From Heterodera schachtii (taxonomy: Eukaryota > Nematoda > Chromadorea > Rhabditida > Heteroderidae), in assembly GCA_023374025.1 (NCBI GenBank), contig SIJG01000018.1, forward strand, positions 186,001-250,000: a stretch of DNA of 64,000 nucleotides, read 5' to 3'. How positions within the stretch are numbered: position 1 is the first letter of the stretch; each line of letters starts with the position of its first letter. This document shows positions 18,420-28,852 of this stretch, in pieces. The translations under genes were made by a program, and so were the position numbers. The notes beneath the pieces are model-generated. The model saw only the letters and a program-made list of their open reading frames with translations, did no database searches and was not told the origin of the DNA.

Positions 18420-19105
18420 GAATGAGTCAGATAATGGGGGAGTGTCTGAGTTTGTAAGAGTCGAACTTCGGTTGGCTTATTTTCGAAGTTTATTGCGCCA
18501 ATCATTGGAAGATGAATATGGCCGACTCTAACAGTTCCCTTTTTAAAATTAAGCCCAATTTCCTCTTCTCCTCCTTGTTCACTGATGTGGTCCATCAAAT
18601 CCGTCCCGATTATCGCTGCGCATGCACATCCTTCGTCTTCGCTTACTAATATCGGAAATTTGCCTTCAAATTCACCCATTTTGATGTTTACAATTGTTGA
18701 CCCAATAAAACGGATTGCTGTCGAATTAGCTGCTCGAGCTTGCGGAAAATCCCCACGGCGGACCTTCAGAAGACACTTATTGGCAGTTGATGACTTAATG
18801 TATGTAACGTCTGCTCCGGTGTCAAATAATGCCCTCACAATTTGGCCATTCAGAAATATATTCACGTAACATCTCTTTTTCTTCAGTCCTAATCGATTTA
18901 TTTGGCAGATTTTTGGTATATAATTTAAAAGGTAGGCTTTTTGTTCGAGTAAAGCTTCTTCAGGGGGTGCCGTTGGTTTTGTTTGTTCCCGTAATTCTAC
19001 TTCCATTACCATTGGATAACGGACCTGGTCCGCAATTTCTCTGCCGGATGAAAAGCAGCTCACCAAAGTGGTGATAAGCGAGCGGATTAATTGGAGAGGC
19101 AGCAT
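18404..19105 (-). pseudogene. Gypsy protease region
   Basis: A 233-codon frame with the retropepsin active site LFDTGADVTYI, flanked by strands typical of retroviral-type aspartic proteases, and a second hallmark block (AAIIGTDLMDHI). The first 70 residues may be the end of Gag. The frame shifts at its end relative to the RT frame. In most Gypsy elements protease and RT share one frame, so this is probably a mutation rather than programmed frameshifting. Upstream Gag is missing: the satellite starts about 15 bp beyond the ATG. Confidence 0.8.
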
Positions 19106-19120
19106 TAATGCTGAGGCATA

Positions 19121-22100
19121 ACTATAAAACTGTAGGAGAGAAACTAAAAAATTTTCTCTTAAAAAGCAACGCGAATTAAATGTAAATTTTCGAGTTGATT
19201 AATCAATTGGCTGATATTTTTATTTTTTAAAACAATATTTTTATTTACGCATTTTTATTCTGGAGTTAATTATTTCGCTTGTTGAAATTTGATACATCAA
19301 ATCTATCATGTCCTAGGCTAATAAACAACGGAACTGGCATTAAAATTGAGGTGGCCTCTCCACCACACTATCACTTTAACAAATTTTTTACCAATTTGAG
19401 GGCAAATGCAAATGAGCTTGCAGCAGGTCGTGAAAAGTCTGTGCAATTAATTTTATAGCAATTAAATAAATCTCAATGGACTTAATGGTGACAAATGCAC
19501 TATAAAACTGTAGGAGAGAAACTAAAAAATTTTCTCTTAAAAAGCAACGCGAATTAAATGTAAATTTTCGAGTTGATTAATTAATTGGCTGATATTTTTA
19601 TTTTTTAAAACAATATTTTTATTTACGCATTTTTATTCTGGAGTTAATTATTTCGCTTGTTGAAATTTGATACATCAAATCTATCATGTCCTAGGCTAAT
19701 AAACCACGGAACTGGCATTAAAATTGAGGAGGCCTCTCCACCACACTATCACTTTAACAAATTTTTTACCAATTTGAGGGCAAATGCAAATGAGCTTGCA
19801 GAAGGTCGTGAAAAGTCTGTGCAATTAATTTTATAGCAATTAAATAAATCTCAATGGACTTAATGGTGACAAATGCACTATAAATCTGTAGGAGAGAAAA
19901 TAAAAAATTTTCTCTTAAAAAGCAACGCGAATTAAATGTAAATTTTCGAGTTGATTAATCAATTGGCTGATATTTTTATTTTTTAAAACAATATTTTTAT
20001 TTACGCATTTTTATTCTGGAGTTAATTATTTCGCTTGTTGAAATTTGATACATCAAATCTATCATGTCCTAGGCTAATAAACCACGGAACTGGCATTAAA
20101 ATTGAGGTGGCCTCTCCACCACACTATCACTTTAACAAATTTTTTACCAATTTGAGGGCAAATGCAAATGAGCTTGCAGAAGGTCGTGAAAAGTCTGTGC
20201 AATTAATTTTATAGCAATTAAATAAATCTCAATGGACTTAATGGTGACAAATGCACTATAAATCTGTAGGAGAGAAACTAAAAAATTTTCTCTTAAAAAG
20301 CAACGCGAATTAAATGTAAATTTTCGAGTTGATTAATCAATTGGCTGATATTTTTATTTTTTAAAACAATATTTTTATTTACGCATTTTTATTCTGGAGT
20401 TAATTATTTCGCTTGTTGAAATTTGATACATCAAATCTATCATGTCCTAGGCTAATAAAACACGGAACTGGCATTAAAATTGAGGAGGCCTCTCCACCAC
20501 ACTATCACTTTAACAAATTTTTTACCAATTTGAGGGCAAATGCAAATGAGCTTGCAGAAGGTCGTGAAAAGTCTGTGCAATTAATTTTATAGCAATTAAA
20601 TAAATCTCAATGGACTTAATGGTGACAAATGCACTATAAATCTGTAGGAGAGAAAATAAAAAATTTTCTCTTAAAAAGCAACGCGAATTAAATGTAAATT
20701 TTCGAGTTGATTAATCAATTGGCTGATATTTTTATTTTTTAAAACAATATTTTTATTTACGCATTTTTATTCTGGAGTTAATTATTTCGCTTGTTGAAAT
20801 TTGATACATCAAATCTATCATGTCCTAGGCTAATAAACCACGGAACTGGCATTAAAATTGAGGTGGCCTCTCCACCACACTATCACTTTAACAAATTTTT
20901 TACCAATTTGAGGGCAAATGCAAATGAGCTTGCAGAAGGTCGTGAAAAGTCTGTGCAATTAATTTTATAGCAATTAAATAAATCTCAATGGACTTAATGG
21001 TGACAAATGCACTATAAATCTGTAGGAGAGAAACTAAAAAATTTTCTCTTAAAAAGCAACGCGAATTAAATGTAAATTTTCGAGTTGATTAATCAATTGG
21101 CTGATATTTTTATTTTTTAAAACAAGATTTTTATTTACGCATTTTTATTCTGGAGTTAATTATTTTGCTTGTTGAAATTTGATACATCAAATCTATCATG
21201 TCCTAGGCTAATAAACCACGGAACTGGCATTAAAATTGAGGTGGCCTCTCCACCACACTATCACTTTAACAAATTTTTTACCAATTTGAGGGCAAATGCA
21301 AATGAGCTTGCAGCAGGTCGTGAAAAGTCTGTGCAATTAATTTTATAGTAATTAAATAAATCTCAATGGACTTAATGGTGACAAATGCACTATAAAACTG
21401 TAGGAGAGAAACTAAAAAATTTTCTCTTAAAAAGCAACGCGAATTAAATGTAAATTTTCGAGTTGATTAATCAATTGGCTGATATTTTTATTTTTTAAAA
21501 CAATATTTTTATTTACGCATTTTTATTCTGGAGTTAATTATTTCGCTTGTTGAAATTTGATACATCAAATCTATCATGTCCTAGGCTAATAAACCACGGA
21601 ACTGGCATTAAAATTGAGGTGGCCTCTCCACCACACTATCACTTTAACAAATTTTTTACCAATTTGAGGGCAAATGCAAATGAGCTTGCAGCAGGTCGTG
21701 AAAAGTCTGTGCAATTAATTTTATAGCAATTAAATAAATCTCAATGGACTTAATGGTGACAAATGCACTATAAAACTGTAGGAGAGAAACTAAAAAATTT
21801 TCTCTTAAAAAGCAACGCGAATTAAATGTAAATTTTCGAGTTGATTAATCAATTGGCTGATATTTTTATTTTTTAAAACAATATTTTTATTTACGCATTT
21901 TTATTCTGGAGTTAATTATTTTGCTTGTTGAAATTTGATACATCAAATCTATCATGTCCTAGGCTAATAAACAACGGAACTGGCATTAAAATTGAGGTGG
22001 CCTCTCCACCACACTATCACTTTAACAAATTTTTTACCAATTTGAGGGCAAATGCAAATGAGCTTGCAGCAGGTCGTGAAAAGTCTGTGCAATTAATTTT

Positions 22101-24992
22101 ATAGCAATTAAATAAATCTCAATGGACTTAATGGTGACAAATGCACTATAAAACTGTAGGAGAGAAACTAAAAAATTTTCTCTTAAAAAGCAACGCGAAT
22201 TAAATGTAAATTTTCGAGTTGATTAATCAATTGGCTGATATTTTTATTTTTTAAAACAATATTTTTATTTACGCATTTTTATTCTGGAGTTAATTATTTT
22301 GCTTGTTGAAATTTGATACATCAAATCTATCATGTCCTAGGCTAATAAACCACGGAACTGGCATTAAAATTGAGGTGGCCTCTCCACCACACTATCACTT
22401 TAACAAATTTTTTACCAATTTGAGGGCAAATGCAAATGAGCTTGCAGCAGGTCGTGAAAAGTCTGTGCAATTAATTTTATAGCAATTAAATAAATCTCAA
22501 TGGACTTAATGGTGACAAATGCACTATAAAACTGTAGGAGAGAAACTAAAAAATTTTCTCTTAAAAAGCAACGCGAATTAAATGTAAATTTTCGAGTTGA
22601 TTAATCAATTGGCTGATATTTTTATTTTTTAAAACAATATTTTTATTTACGCATTTTTATTCTGGAGTTAATTATTTCGCTTGTTGAAATTTGATACATC
22701 AAATCTATCATGTCCTAGGCTAATAAACAACGGAACTGGCATTAAAATTGAGGTGGCCTCTCCACCACACTATCACTTTAACAAATTTTTTACCAATTTG
22801 AGGGCAAATGCAAATGAGCTTGCAGCAGGTCGTGAAAAGTCTGTGCAATTAATTTTATAGCAATTAAATAAATCTCAATGGACTTAATGGTGACAAATGC
22901 ACTATAAAACTGTAGGAGAGAAACTAAAAAATTTTCTCTTAAAAAGCAACGCGAATTAAATGTAAATTTTCGAGTTGATTAATCAATTGGCTGATATTTT
23001 TATTTTTTAAAACAATATTTTTATTTACGCATTTTTATTCTGGAGTTAATTATTTTGCTTGTTGAAATTTGATACATCAAATCTATCATGTCCTAGGCTA
23101 ATAAACCACGGAACTGGCATTAAAATTGAGGTGGCCTCTCCACCACACTATCACTTTAACAAATTTTTTACCAATTTGAGGGCAAATGCAAATGAGCTTG
23201 CAGCAGGTCGTGAAAAGTCTGTGCAATTAATTTTATAGCAATTAAATAAATCTCAATGGACTTAATGGTGACAAATGCACTATAAAACTGTAGGAGAGAA
23301 ACTAAAAAATTTTCTCTTAAAAAGCAACGCGAATTAAATGTAAATTTTCGAGTTGATTAATCAATTGGCTGATATTTTTATTTTTTAAAACAATATTTTT
23401 ATTTACGCATTTTTATTCTGGAGTTAATTATTTTGCTTGTTGAAATTTGATACATCAAATCTATCATGTCCTAGGCTAATAAACCACGGAACTGGCATTA
23501 AAATTGAGGTGGCCTCTCCACCACACTATCACTTTAACAAATTTTTTACCAATTTGAGGGCAAATGCAAATGAGCTTGCAGCAGGTCGTGAAAAGTCTGT
23601 GCAATTAATTTTATAGCAATTAAATAAATCTCAATGGACTTAATGGTGACAAATGCACTATAAAACTGTAGGAGAGAAACTAAAAAATTTTCTCTTAAAA
23701 AGCAACGCGAATTAAATGTAAATTTTCGAGTTGATTAATCAATTGGCTGATATTTTTATTTTTTAAAACAATATTTTTATTTACGCATTTTTATTCTGGA
23801 GTTAATTATTTTGCTTGTTGAAATTTGATACATCAAATCTATCATGTCCTAGGCTAATAAACCACGGAACTGGCATTAAAATTGAGGTGGCCTCTCCACC
23901 ACACTATCACTTTAACAAATTTTTTACCAATTTGAGGGCAAATGCAAATGAGCTTGCAGCAGGTCGTGAAAAGTCTGTGCAATTAATTTTATAGCAATTA
24001 AATAAATCTCAATGGACTTAATGGTGACAAATGCACTATAAAACTGTAGGAGAGAAACTAAAAAATTTTCTCTTAAAAAGCAACGCGAATTAAATGTAAA
24101 TTTTCGAGTTGATTAATCAATTGGCTGATATTTTTATTTTTTAAAACAATATTTTTATTTACGCATTTTTATTCTGGAGTTAATTATTTCGCTTGTTGAA
24201 ATTTGATACATCAAATCTATCATGTCCTAGGCTAATAAACCACGGAACTGGCATTAAAATTGAGGTGGCCTCTCCACCACACTATCACTTTAACAAATTT
24301 TTTACCAATTTGAGGGCAAATGCAAATGAGCTTGCAGCAGGTCGTGAAAAGTCTGTGCAATTAATTTTATAGTAATTAAATAAATCTCAATGGACTTAAT
24401 GGTGACAAATGCACTATAAAACTGTAGGAGAGAAACTAAAAAATTTTCTCTTAAAAAGCAACGCGAATTAAATGTAAATTTTCGAGTTGATTAATCAATT
24501 GGCTGATATTTTTATTTTTTAAAACAATATTTTTATTTACGCATTTTTATTCTGGAGTTAATTATTTCGCTTGTTGAAATTTGATACATCAAATCTATCA
24601 TGTCCTAGGCTAATAAACCACGGAACTGGCATTAAAATTGAGGTGGCCTCTCCACCACACTATCACTTTAACAAATTTTTTACCAATTTGAGGGCAAATG
24701 CAAATGAGCTTGCAGCAGGTCGTGAAAAGTCTGTGCAATTAATTTTATAGCAATTAAATAAATCTCAATGGACTTAATGGTGACAAATGCACTATAAAAC
24801 TGTAGGAGAGAAACTAAAAAATTTTCTCTTAAAAAGCAACGCGAATTAAATGTAAATTTTCGAGTTGATTAATCAATTGGCTGATATTTTTATTTTTTAA
24901 AACAATATTTTTATTTACGCATTTTTATTCTGGAGTTAATTATTTTGCTTGTTGAAATTTGATACATCAAATCTATCATGTCCTAGGCTAAT
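19121..24992. repeat. 378-bp tandem satellite, about 15.5 copies
   Basis: Monomers start at 19121, 19499, 19877, 20255 and so on every 378 bp to 24791, giving 15 full copies and a 202-bp partial. Copies are about 97-99 % alike by eye. Variant sites group the array: copies from 19877 to 21010 share AAATCTGTAGG and GCAGAAGG, and alternate in two further positions (AAAATAA with GAGGTGG, AAACTAA with GAGGAGG). That suggests past duplication of a 756-bp dimer. Each monomer has an inverted repeat AGAGAAA...TTTCTCT and a GGTGG/CCACC pair. There is no coding potential. Confidence 0.97.
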
Positions 24993-25267
24993 TGTTGGAT
25001 AATGGACAACCAATTATCGATTATATCTTTCCCTTCTTTCCTTCTTCCATTGTCTCTCCCTCTGCCCTCTTGACCAGCCCCATAAATATGTCTCCCTTTC
25101 CCCAATTCTGGCATTTCTCCCATTCATTCCACCAATTCATTATTTTATTTATTTATTCCTGCTGTCCTCCATATTTATTTGTTTAATAAATTATTTATTT
25201 ATTTATTTGACAACATTGGTTTTGGTCGAAGACCAAACATTTTTATTGTTGTAGTAAATACACAACA
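24993..25267 (+). mobile_element. 5' LTR and start of a second LTR retrotransposon
   Basis: The satellite stops abruptly at 24992. The next 275 bp begin TGTTGG and end ACACAACA, the inverted TG...CA ends of an LTR, and contain AATAAATTATTTATT near 25186. Three bases later TGGCGCAGTCACAAAC has the form of a primer binding site. The internal region then runs into the assembly gap, so coding parts and the 3' LTR are not visible. Orientation is opposite to the other two retroelements in the window. Confidence 0.72.
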
Positions 25268-25269
25268 AT

Positions 25270-25286
25270 TTGGCGCAGTCACAAAC
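25270..25286 (+). other. primer binding site of second LTR element (putative)
   Basis: TTGGCGCAGTCACAAAC lies directly after the LTR end. TGG at the 5' end matches a tRNA CCA terminus. The tRNA was not identified. Confidence 0.5.
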
Positions 25287-25350
25287 AAAGGACCTGCTCT
25301 ACATCTTCGGGTGAGAAAAAGGGCATCAAATTTTGTTTTAAGGACCAAAA

Positions 25351-25649
25351 GCCGAGACGGCAAACAAATTCACCGAAAAGCCGGGATTGGCTGTGAATTG
25401 TTTTAAAGCCTAATTGGCAAATTCTTCAAAAAGCAGTCAAAGAAACTGCTAGACGTCAAAGCCGAGTCGGCTCATCAAATTCATCAAAAGCCGGGTCGGC
25501 TCATCAAATTCATCAAAAGCCGGGTCGGCTCATCAAAATTCGACAAAAGCCGGGTTGGCTAGTCAATTTCGTCAATAAGCAGTCAAAAGAACTGCTCATT
25601 CAACAAAAGCCGGGTCGGCGCGACAAGTTCTTCAAAAGCCGGGGCTGGC
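25351..25649 (+). repeat. array of short palindromes in the leader of the second LTR element
   Basis: At least eleven short inverted repeats follow at about 30-nt intervals with AT-rich spacers (CATCAAATTCATC type). Most have the core AGCCGGGTCGGCT or a variant (GCCGAGACGGC, AGCCGAGTCGGCT, AGCCGGGTTGGCT, GCCTAATTGGC). Two are of another kind, AGCAGT...ACTGCT (25432-25450 and 25578-25596). Substitutions on one arm are often matched on the other. The array continues to the edge of the gap. Confidence 0.82.
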
Positions 25650-25946
25650 NNNNNNNNNNNNNNNNNNNNNNNNNNNNNNNNNNNNNNNNNNNNNNNNNNN
25701 NNNNNNNNNNNNNNNNNNNNNNNNNNNNNNNNNNNNNNNNNNNNNNNNNNNNNNNNNNNNNNNNNNNNNNNNNNNNNNNNNNNNNNNNNNNNNNNNNNNN
25801 NNNNNNNNNNNNNNNNNNNNNNNNNNNNNNNNNNNNNNNNNNNNNNNNNNNNNNNNNNNNNNNNNNNNNNNNNNNNNNNNNNNNNNNNNNNNNNNNNNNN
25901 NNNNNNNNNNNNNNNNNNNNNNNNNNNNNNNNNNNNNNNNNNNNNN
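25650..25946. other. assembly gap (Ns)
   Basis: 297 undetermined bases. The sequence goes from retroelement leader on the left to a CT microsatellite on the right, so the true missing length may be much larger. Confidence 1.
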
Positions 25947-26296
25947 TCTCTCCCCCGATCTCTCCTCGCCTCTCCGTTTCTGTCTCTCTCTCTCTCCCCT
26001 CTCCTCTCTCTCTCTTGTTCCCCCCCCCCGCCCTGAGTTCCCGTCTCTCTCCTCTCTCCTCTCTTTCCCCTCCCTCCTCTTTTTTTTTTTTTCTCCGTGC
26101 TTCCGTCTCTCTCGTCTCTCCATCTCTCTATTCTCTCTGTTCTCCTCTCTCCTCTCTCCTCTTTCTCTCCGCTTACCCCTCTCTCTCTCTTTCTCCTGTC
26201 CGTCTCTCTCTCTCTCTTTCTCCTGTCCGTCTCTCTCTCTCTCCCTCTCTCTCTCTTTCTCCTGTCCGTCTCTCTCTCCCCCTCTCTCTCCCCTAA
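25947..26296. repeat. CT-rich microsatellite
   Basis: Almost pure TCTCTCTC with interspersed CCC, TTT and CGTC, including TTTCTCCTGTCCGTCTCTC repeated at least three times. The long open frames on both strands are by-products of the repeat. Confidence 0.95.
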
Positions 26297-26448
26297 TTTT
26301 TCCGCATTTCTGTGCCACAATTAATTAATTAAATTCAATGCCGAGTTTTTCCGAGACTCCCGAACAAAAGAACTTTTAATTGTCCCTCCCTTAATATACG
26401 TTCTTCCGATTGCGCTCCCATTTACTTTCTCACCTCCGTGCTGTTCAG

Positions 26449-26695
26449 CTGAGTCGGCCTTTGCTCGTCTCCTCCTCCTCCTCTCTTTCCTCCGCGCCGT
26501 CGTCCCATCGCCCCAACGCGCAAATCCATCGCCTTTCGCTGTCCACAACTTCTTCCTCTTGCTACTCGCCCCCCTCGGAAATTCAACTATTTTCGCTTAC
26601 GGACGATTTGGAACTGGACGAAGTGGAGCAGCAGCAGAAGAAAAGGGAGGACAATGGAAAACGGGAAAATGGCAGAGAAAGCGATGGCGGAAAGG
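26449..26695 (+). CDS. isolated possible exon, Ser-rich then acidic (hypothetical)
   Basis: An open frame with acceptor-like GTTCAG at 26443-26448 and donor-like AAAGGTGGG near 26695. It encodes a Ser/Pro-rich stretch (STTSSSCYSPPSEIQL), then an acidic DDLELDEVEQQQKKRE. Composition changes within the exon in a way that looks coding, but no start codon, neighbouring exon or known domain was found. It could also be chance in biased sequence. Confidence 0.22.
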
Positions 26696-26699
26696 TGGG

Positions 26700-27656
26700 G
26701 GTAAAAAAGAGAGGAGCGGAAAGAAAGGGGGGGGAGAGGGAGGGGGGAGGGGAAGGGAGGGGGTGCGGGGAAAACGGGGTGATTAGGGGAAGGGGAAGGG
26801 TAGGGGTGAGAGAGAGGGAGGGAGTACGGGAAACGGGGTATTAGGAGAGGGCGGAAGTGGAAGGTGAGGGAGGGGAAAACAGGGTAATTGGACGGCGGTA
26901 TAGGGGAGAGGAGAGAGAAAAAAGGTGGTTGGCGGGGGGGGGGGGGGGCTGAATTAAACGGACATTTTAATGGCACTGATATGTCAAATTAATAACGAAA
27001 ATGAAATTTCAATAAATTTGTTGTCTATTGGAATTATAAAAACAAATGATATAACTCACTTTCAATGGTTTTAAAATCGAAAATTCATTCGGAGATATTG
27101 TCCTTTGGTCCCCCGCTCCTCCCCCATTTACGCGTCTCCCAAAAATTTTAGGGCATCCAAATAATATCTTTTCAGAAAAACTAAATTAAATTGAAGAAAT
27201 AACATATTGAAGCACTTAAAACGAATCTTTACACTTAGAAAATGGGGGAGAACAGATGGAAAAGCAAACAGAACAAAAGGGGCGGAAGAGAAAGTGAAGA
27301 GCCATCGCAAAGATAAGTTAAGACAAGAAAATGATGGGAGGAATTGGAAGAACGGACGGACGGACGGAGGGAGGGACAAATGAATGAATGGGCAGACGGC
27401 GGAAGTGATTGGCTTTTATGCGGTTTTCCCGCACTGTCCTTCCCCCCCCCCCCTCCCTCTTTTCCCTCTTTTCTCCCTCCTTCCCCCCCCCCACCTCCTC
27501 TTTTCTCGTACCCCTAAATTCCTTTACCCCCTCCCCAGCCCTTCTCCACCCACCACTCCCAACGATTCTTTCCGGCAAAACAGAGGACAATCAACCGGCC
27601 GTCCGCTCTTCTCCAACACATCATCCCTGGGGAGTCCCCCCCTCCCCTCCCCTCCC

Positions 27657-27695
<39 letters not shown>

Positions 27696-28852
27696 TCCCA
27701 TTTCCCCCTTTTGCCCCTCTTTTTGCCCCCCCCCCCCCTTCTCTTTTCCCTTTTCCTTCATTATTCGTCCCTTTTTGGTGGCCTTCATTATCCATTCCAA
27801 CCAAAATTCTGAGGCTAACAATTCCAAGTTGATGCAATAAGACGGCAAACTCTCGACGTAAGTCACGCGAATGCCGAGACAAATCATGCAAAATTCCCTC
27901 ATTTTTTAGGGGTTACTAAATTATTCTCAGTCGGTCAATGCCATTTCATCGGCGGGGGGGGGGGCACTCCCTTTATGGACACTGTCAATTCTTCACCCCC
28001 ACCCTATTTAAGCTCATTACGTCCATCAAATTCATCAAATTCTCTCCTCCACTCATCGCACATTTCGGTCATTCTCTCCGCTTTTTCACTTCTCTCCGTA
28101 ATTCATTTTATTCCATTTTATTGAATTATGGGTCAGAAATGGGTTAATGAATAATTCGTAATGATCAATTGTATTTAAGTGAATTCTTATATTGATTTAT
28201 CAATGACTGATAAAAGATTAACAAATAAACTTATTATTATCACCAGAAAGAGCGGGCCAAATAAAGGAAAAGGACGCGCGGACCGATCACAGCCAAAAGC
28301 AGCAATTAGCAAATGGGCAGAAAACAGCTCCACTCACGGGGAAAGCGGGGAAATGATTTGATTCACTAAGTGCTTCTGGTCTTTTTTCGGCTTTATAATG
28401 ACTCAAAACCCGGACTTTTTAGATGATTAGAGGTCACTAGCAGAGATTGAATGAACCCATTTTTTAGCTTACTCTTCAGCTCATTTGTCAGCAGAGATTT
28501 CTCTTCCCTTTTCTCTCTCTTTCTTTGCTTCTCTCTCTGTTCCCCTTTCTCTTCATAATCACTTTTTTTTGTTGTAAATCCCTTCATCTGCCGAAATTGT
28601 TGCACATTCGCCGGTGTCAAATTTCATCCGACCCTCCGTCGTCCCCCCCCCCCCCCCCCGCCAATCCTCCAATATTTCATTGCCCCCCCCCGCCAATCCT
28701 CCAATATTTCATTGCCCCACTCCCTCCCCTCCCCCAAATATTTTACCCTTCGCCCCTCCCTTCCCCCCCCCCCCCCGTTTTCTCCCCTATTTTCCCTCTC
28801 CAACTTTTAGATCGGTCTCCACTCCGACCATCGTCCCCCTGGGCAACTTTCC
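26700..28852. other. low-complexity spacer upstream of the aminopeptidase
   Basis: Holds G-rich (26700-26950) and C-rich (27440-27740, 28645-28780) homopolymer blocks, including a run of roughly 35 Cs near 27658-27694 and a duplicated CCAATCCTCCAATATTTCAT unit at about 28660-28715. Between them lies ordinary AT-rich DNA. No convincing exon was seen. Confidence 0.6.

Larger units (their letters stand above)
4191..19105 (-). mobile_element. decayed Gypsy/Ty3 element split by a nested BEL/Pao insertion
   Basis: Reading leftwards on the minus strand, the parts come in Ty3/Gypsy order: aspartic protease, reverse transcriptase, RNase H, integrase. Protease and most of the RT lie at 19105-17323, and the rest of RT, RNase H and integrase at 5780-4360. 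The two halves are separated by the complete BEL/Pao element. Removing that element and one CTTT copy leaves both halves in one frame. The element has no visible LTRs: its 5' side ends at the satellite near 19120 and its 3' side in the CCGG-rich repeat. It also carries a frameshift between protease and RT and an in-frame stop, so it is inactive. Confidence 0.85.

Noticed and set aside
15426..19105. Retroelement ORFs as host genes
   Set aside because: Domain order, LTRs, target duplication and frame breaks identify them as nested retrotransposons.
19121..24992. Centromere call for the satellite
   Set aside because: Nothing in the sequence links it to kinetochores; no CENP-B-box-like motif was found and the array is short here.
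25351..25649. CRISPR-like array (short palindromic repeats with spacers)
   Set aside because: The genome is eukaryotic, the repeats vary in sequence, spacers are alike rather than unique, and the array sits right behind an LTR and primer site.
26015..27902. Many long Pro/Ser/Leu or Gly/Arg/Glu frames
   Set aside because: All are translations of CT, poly-C or poly-G low-complexity DNA.
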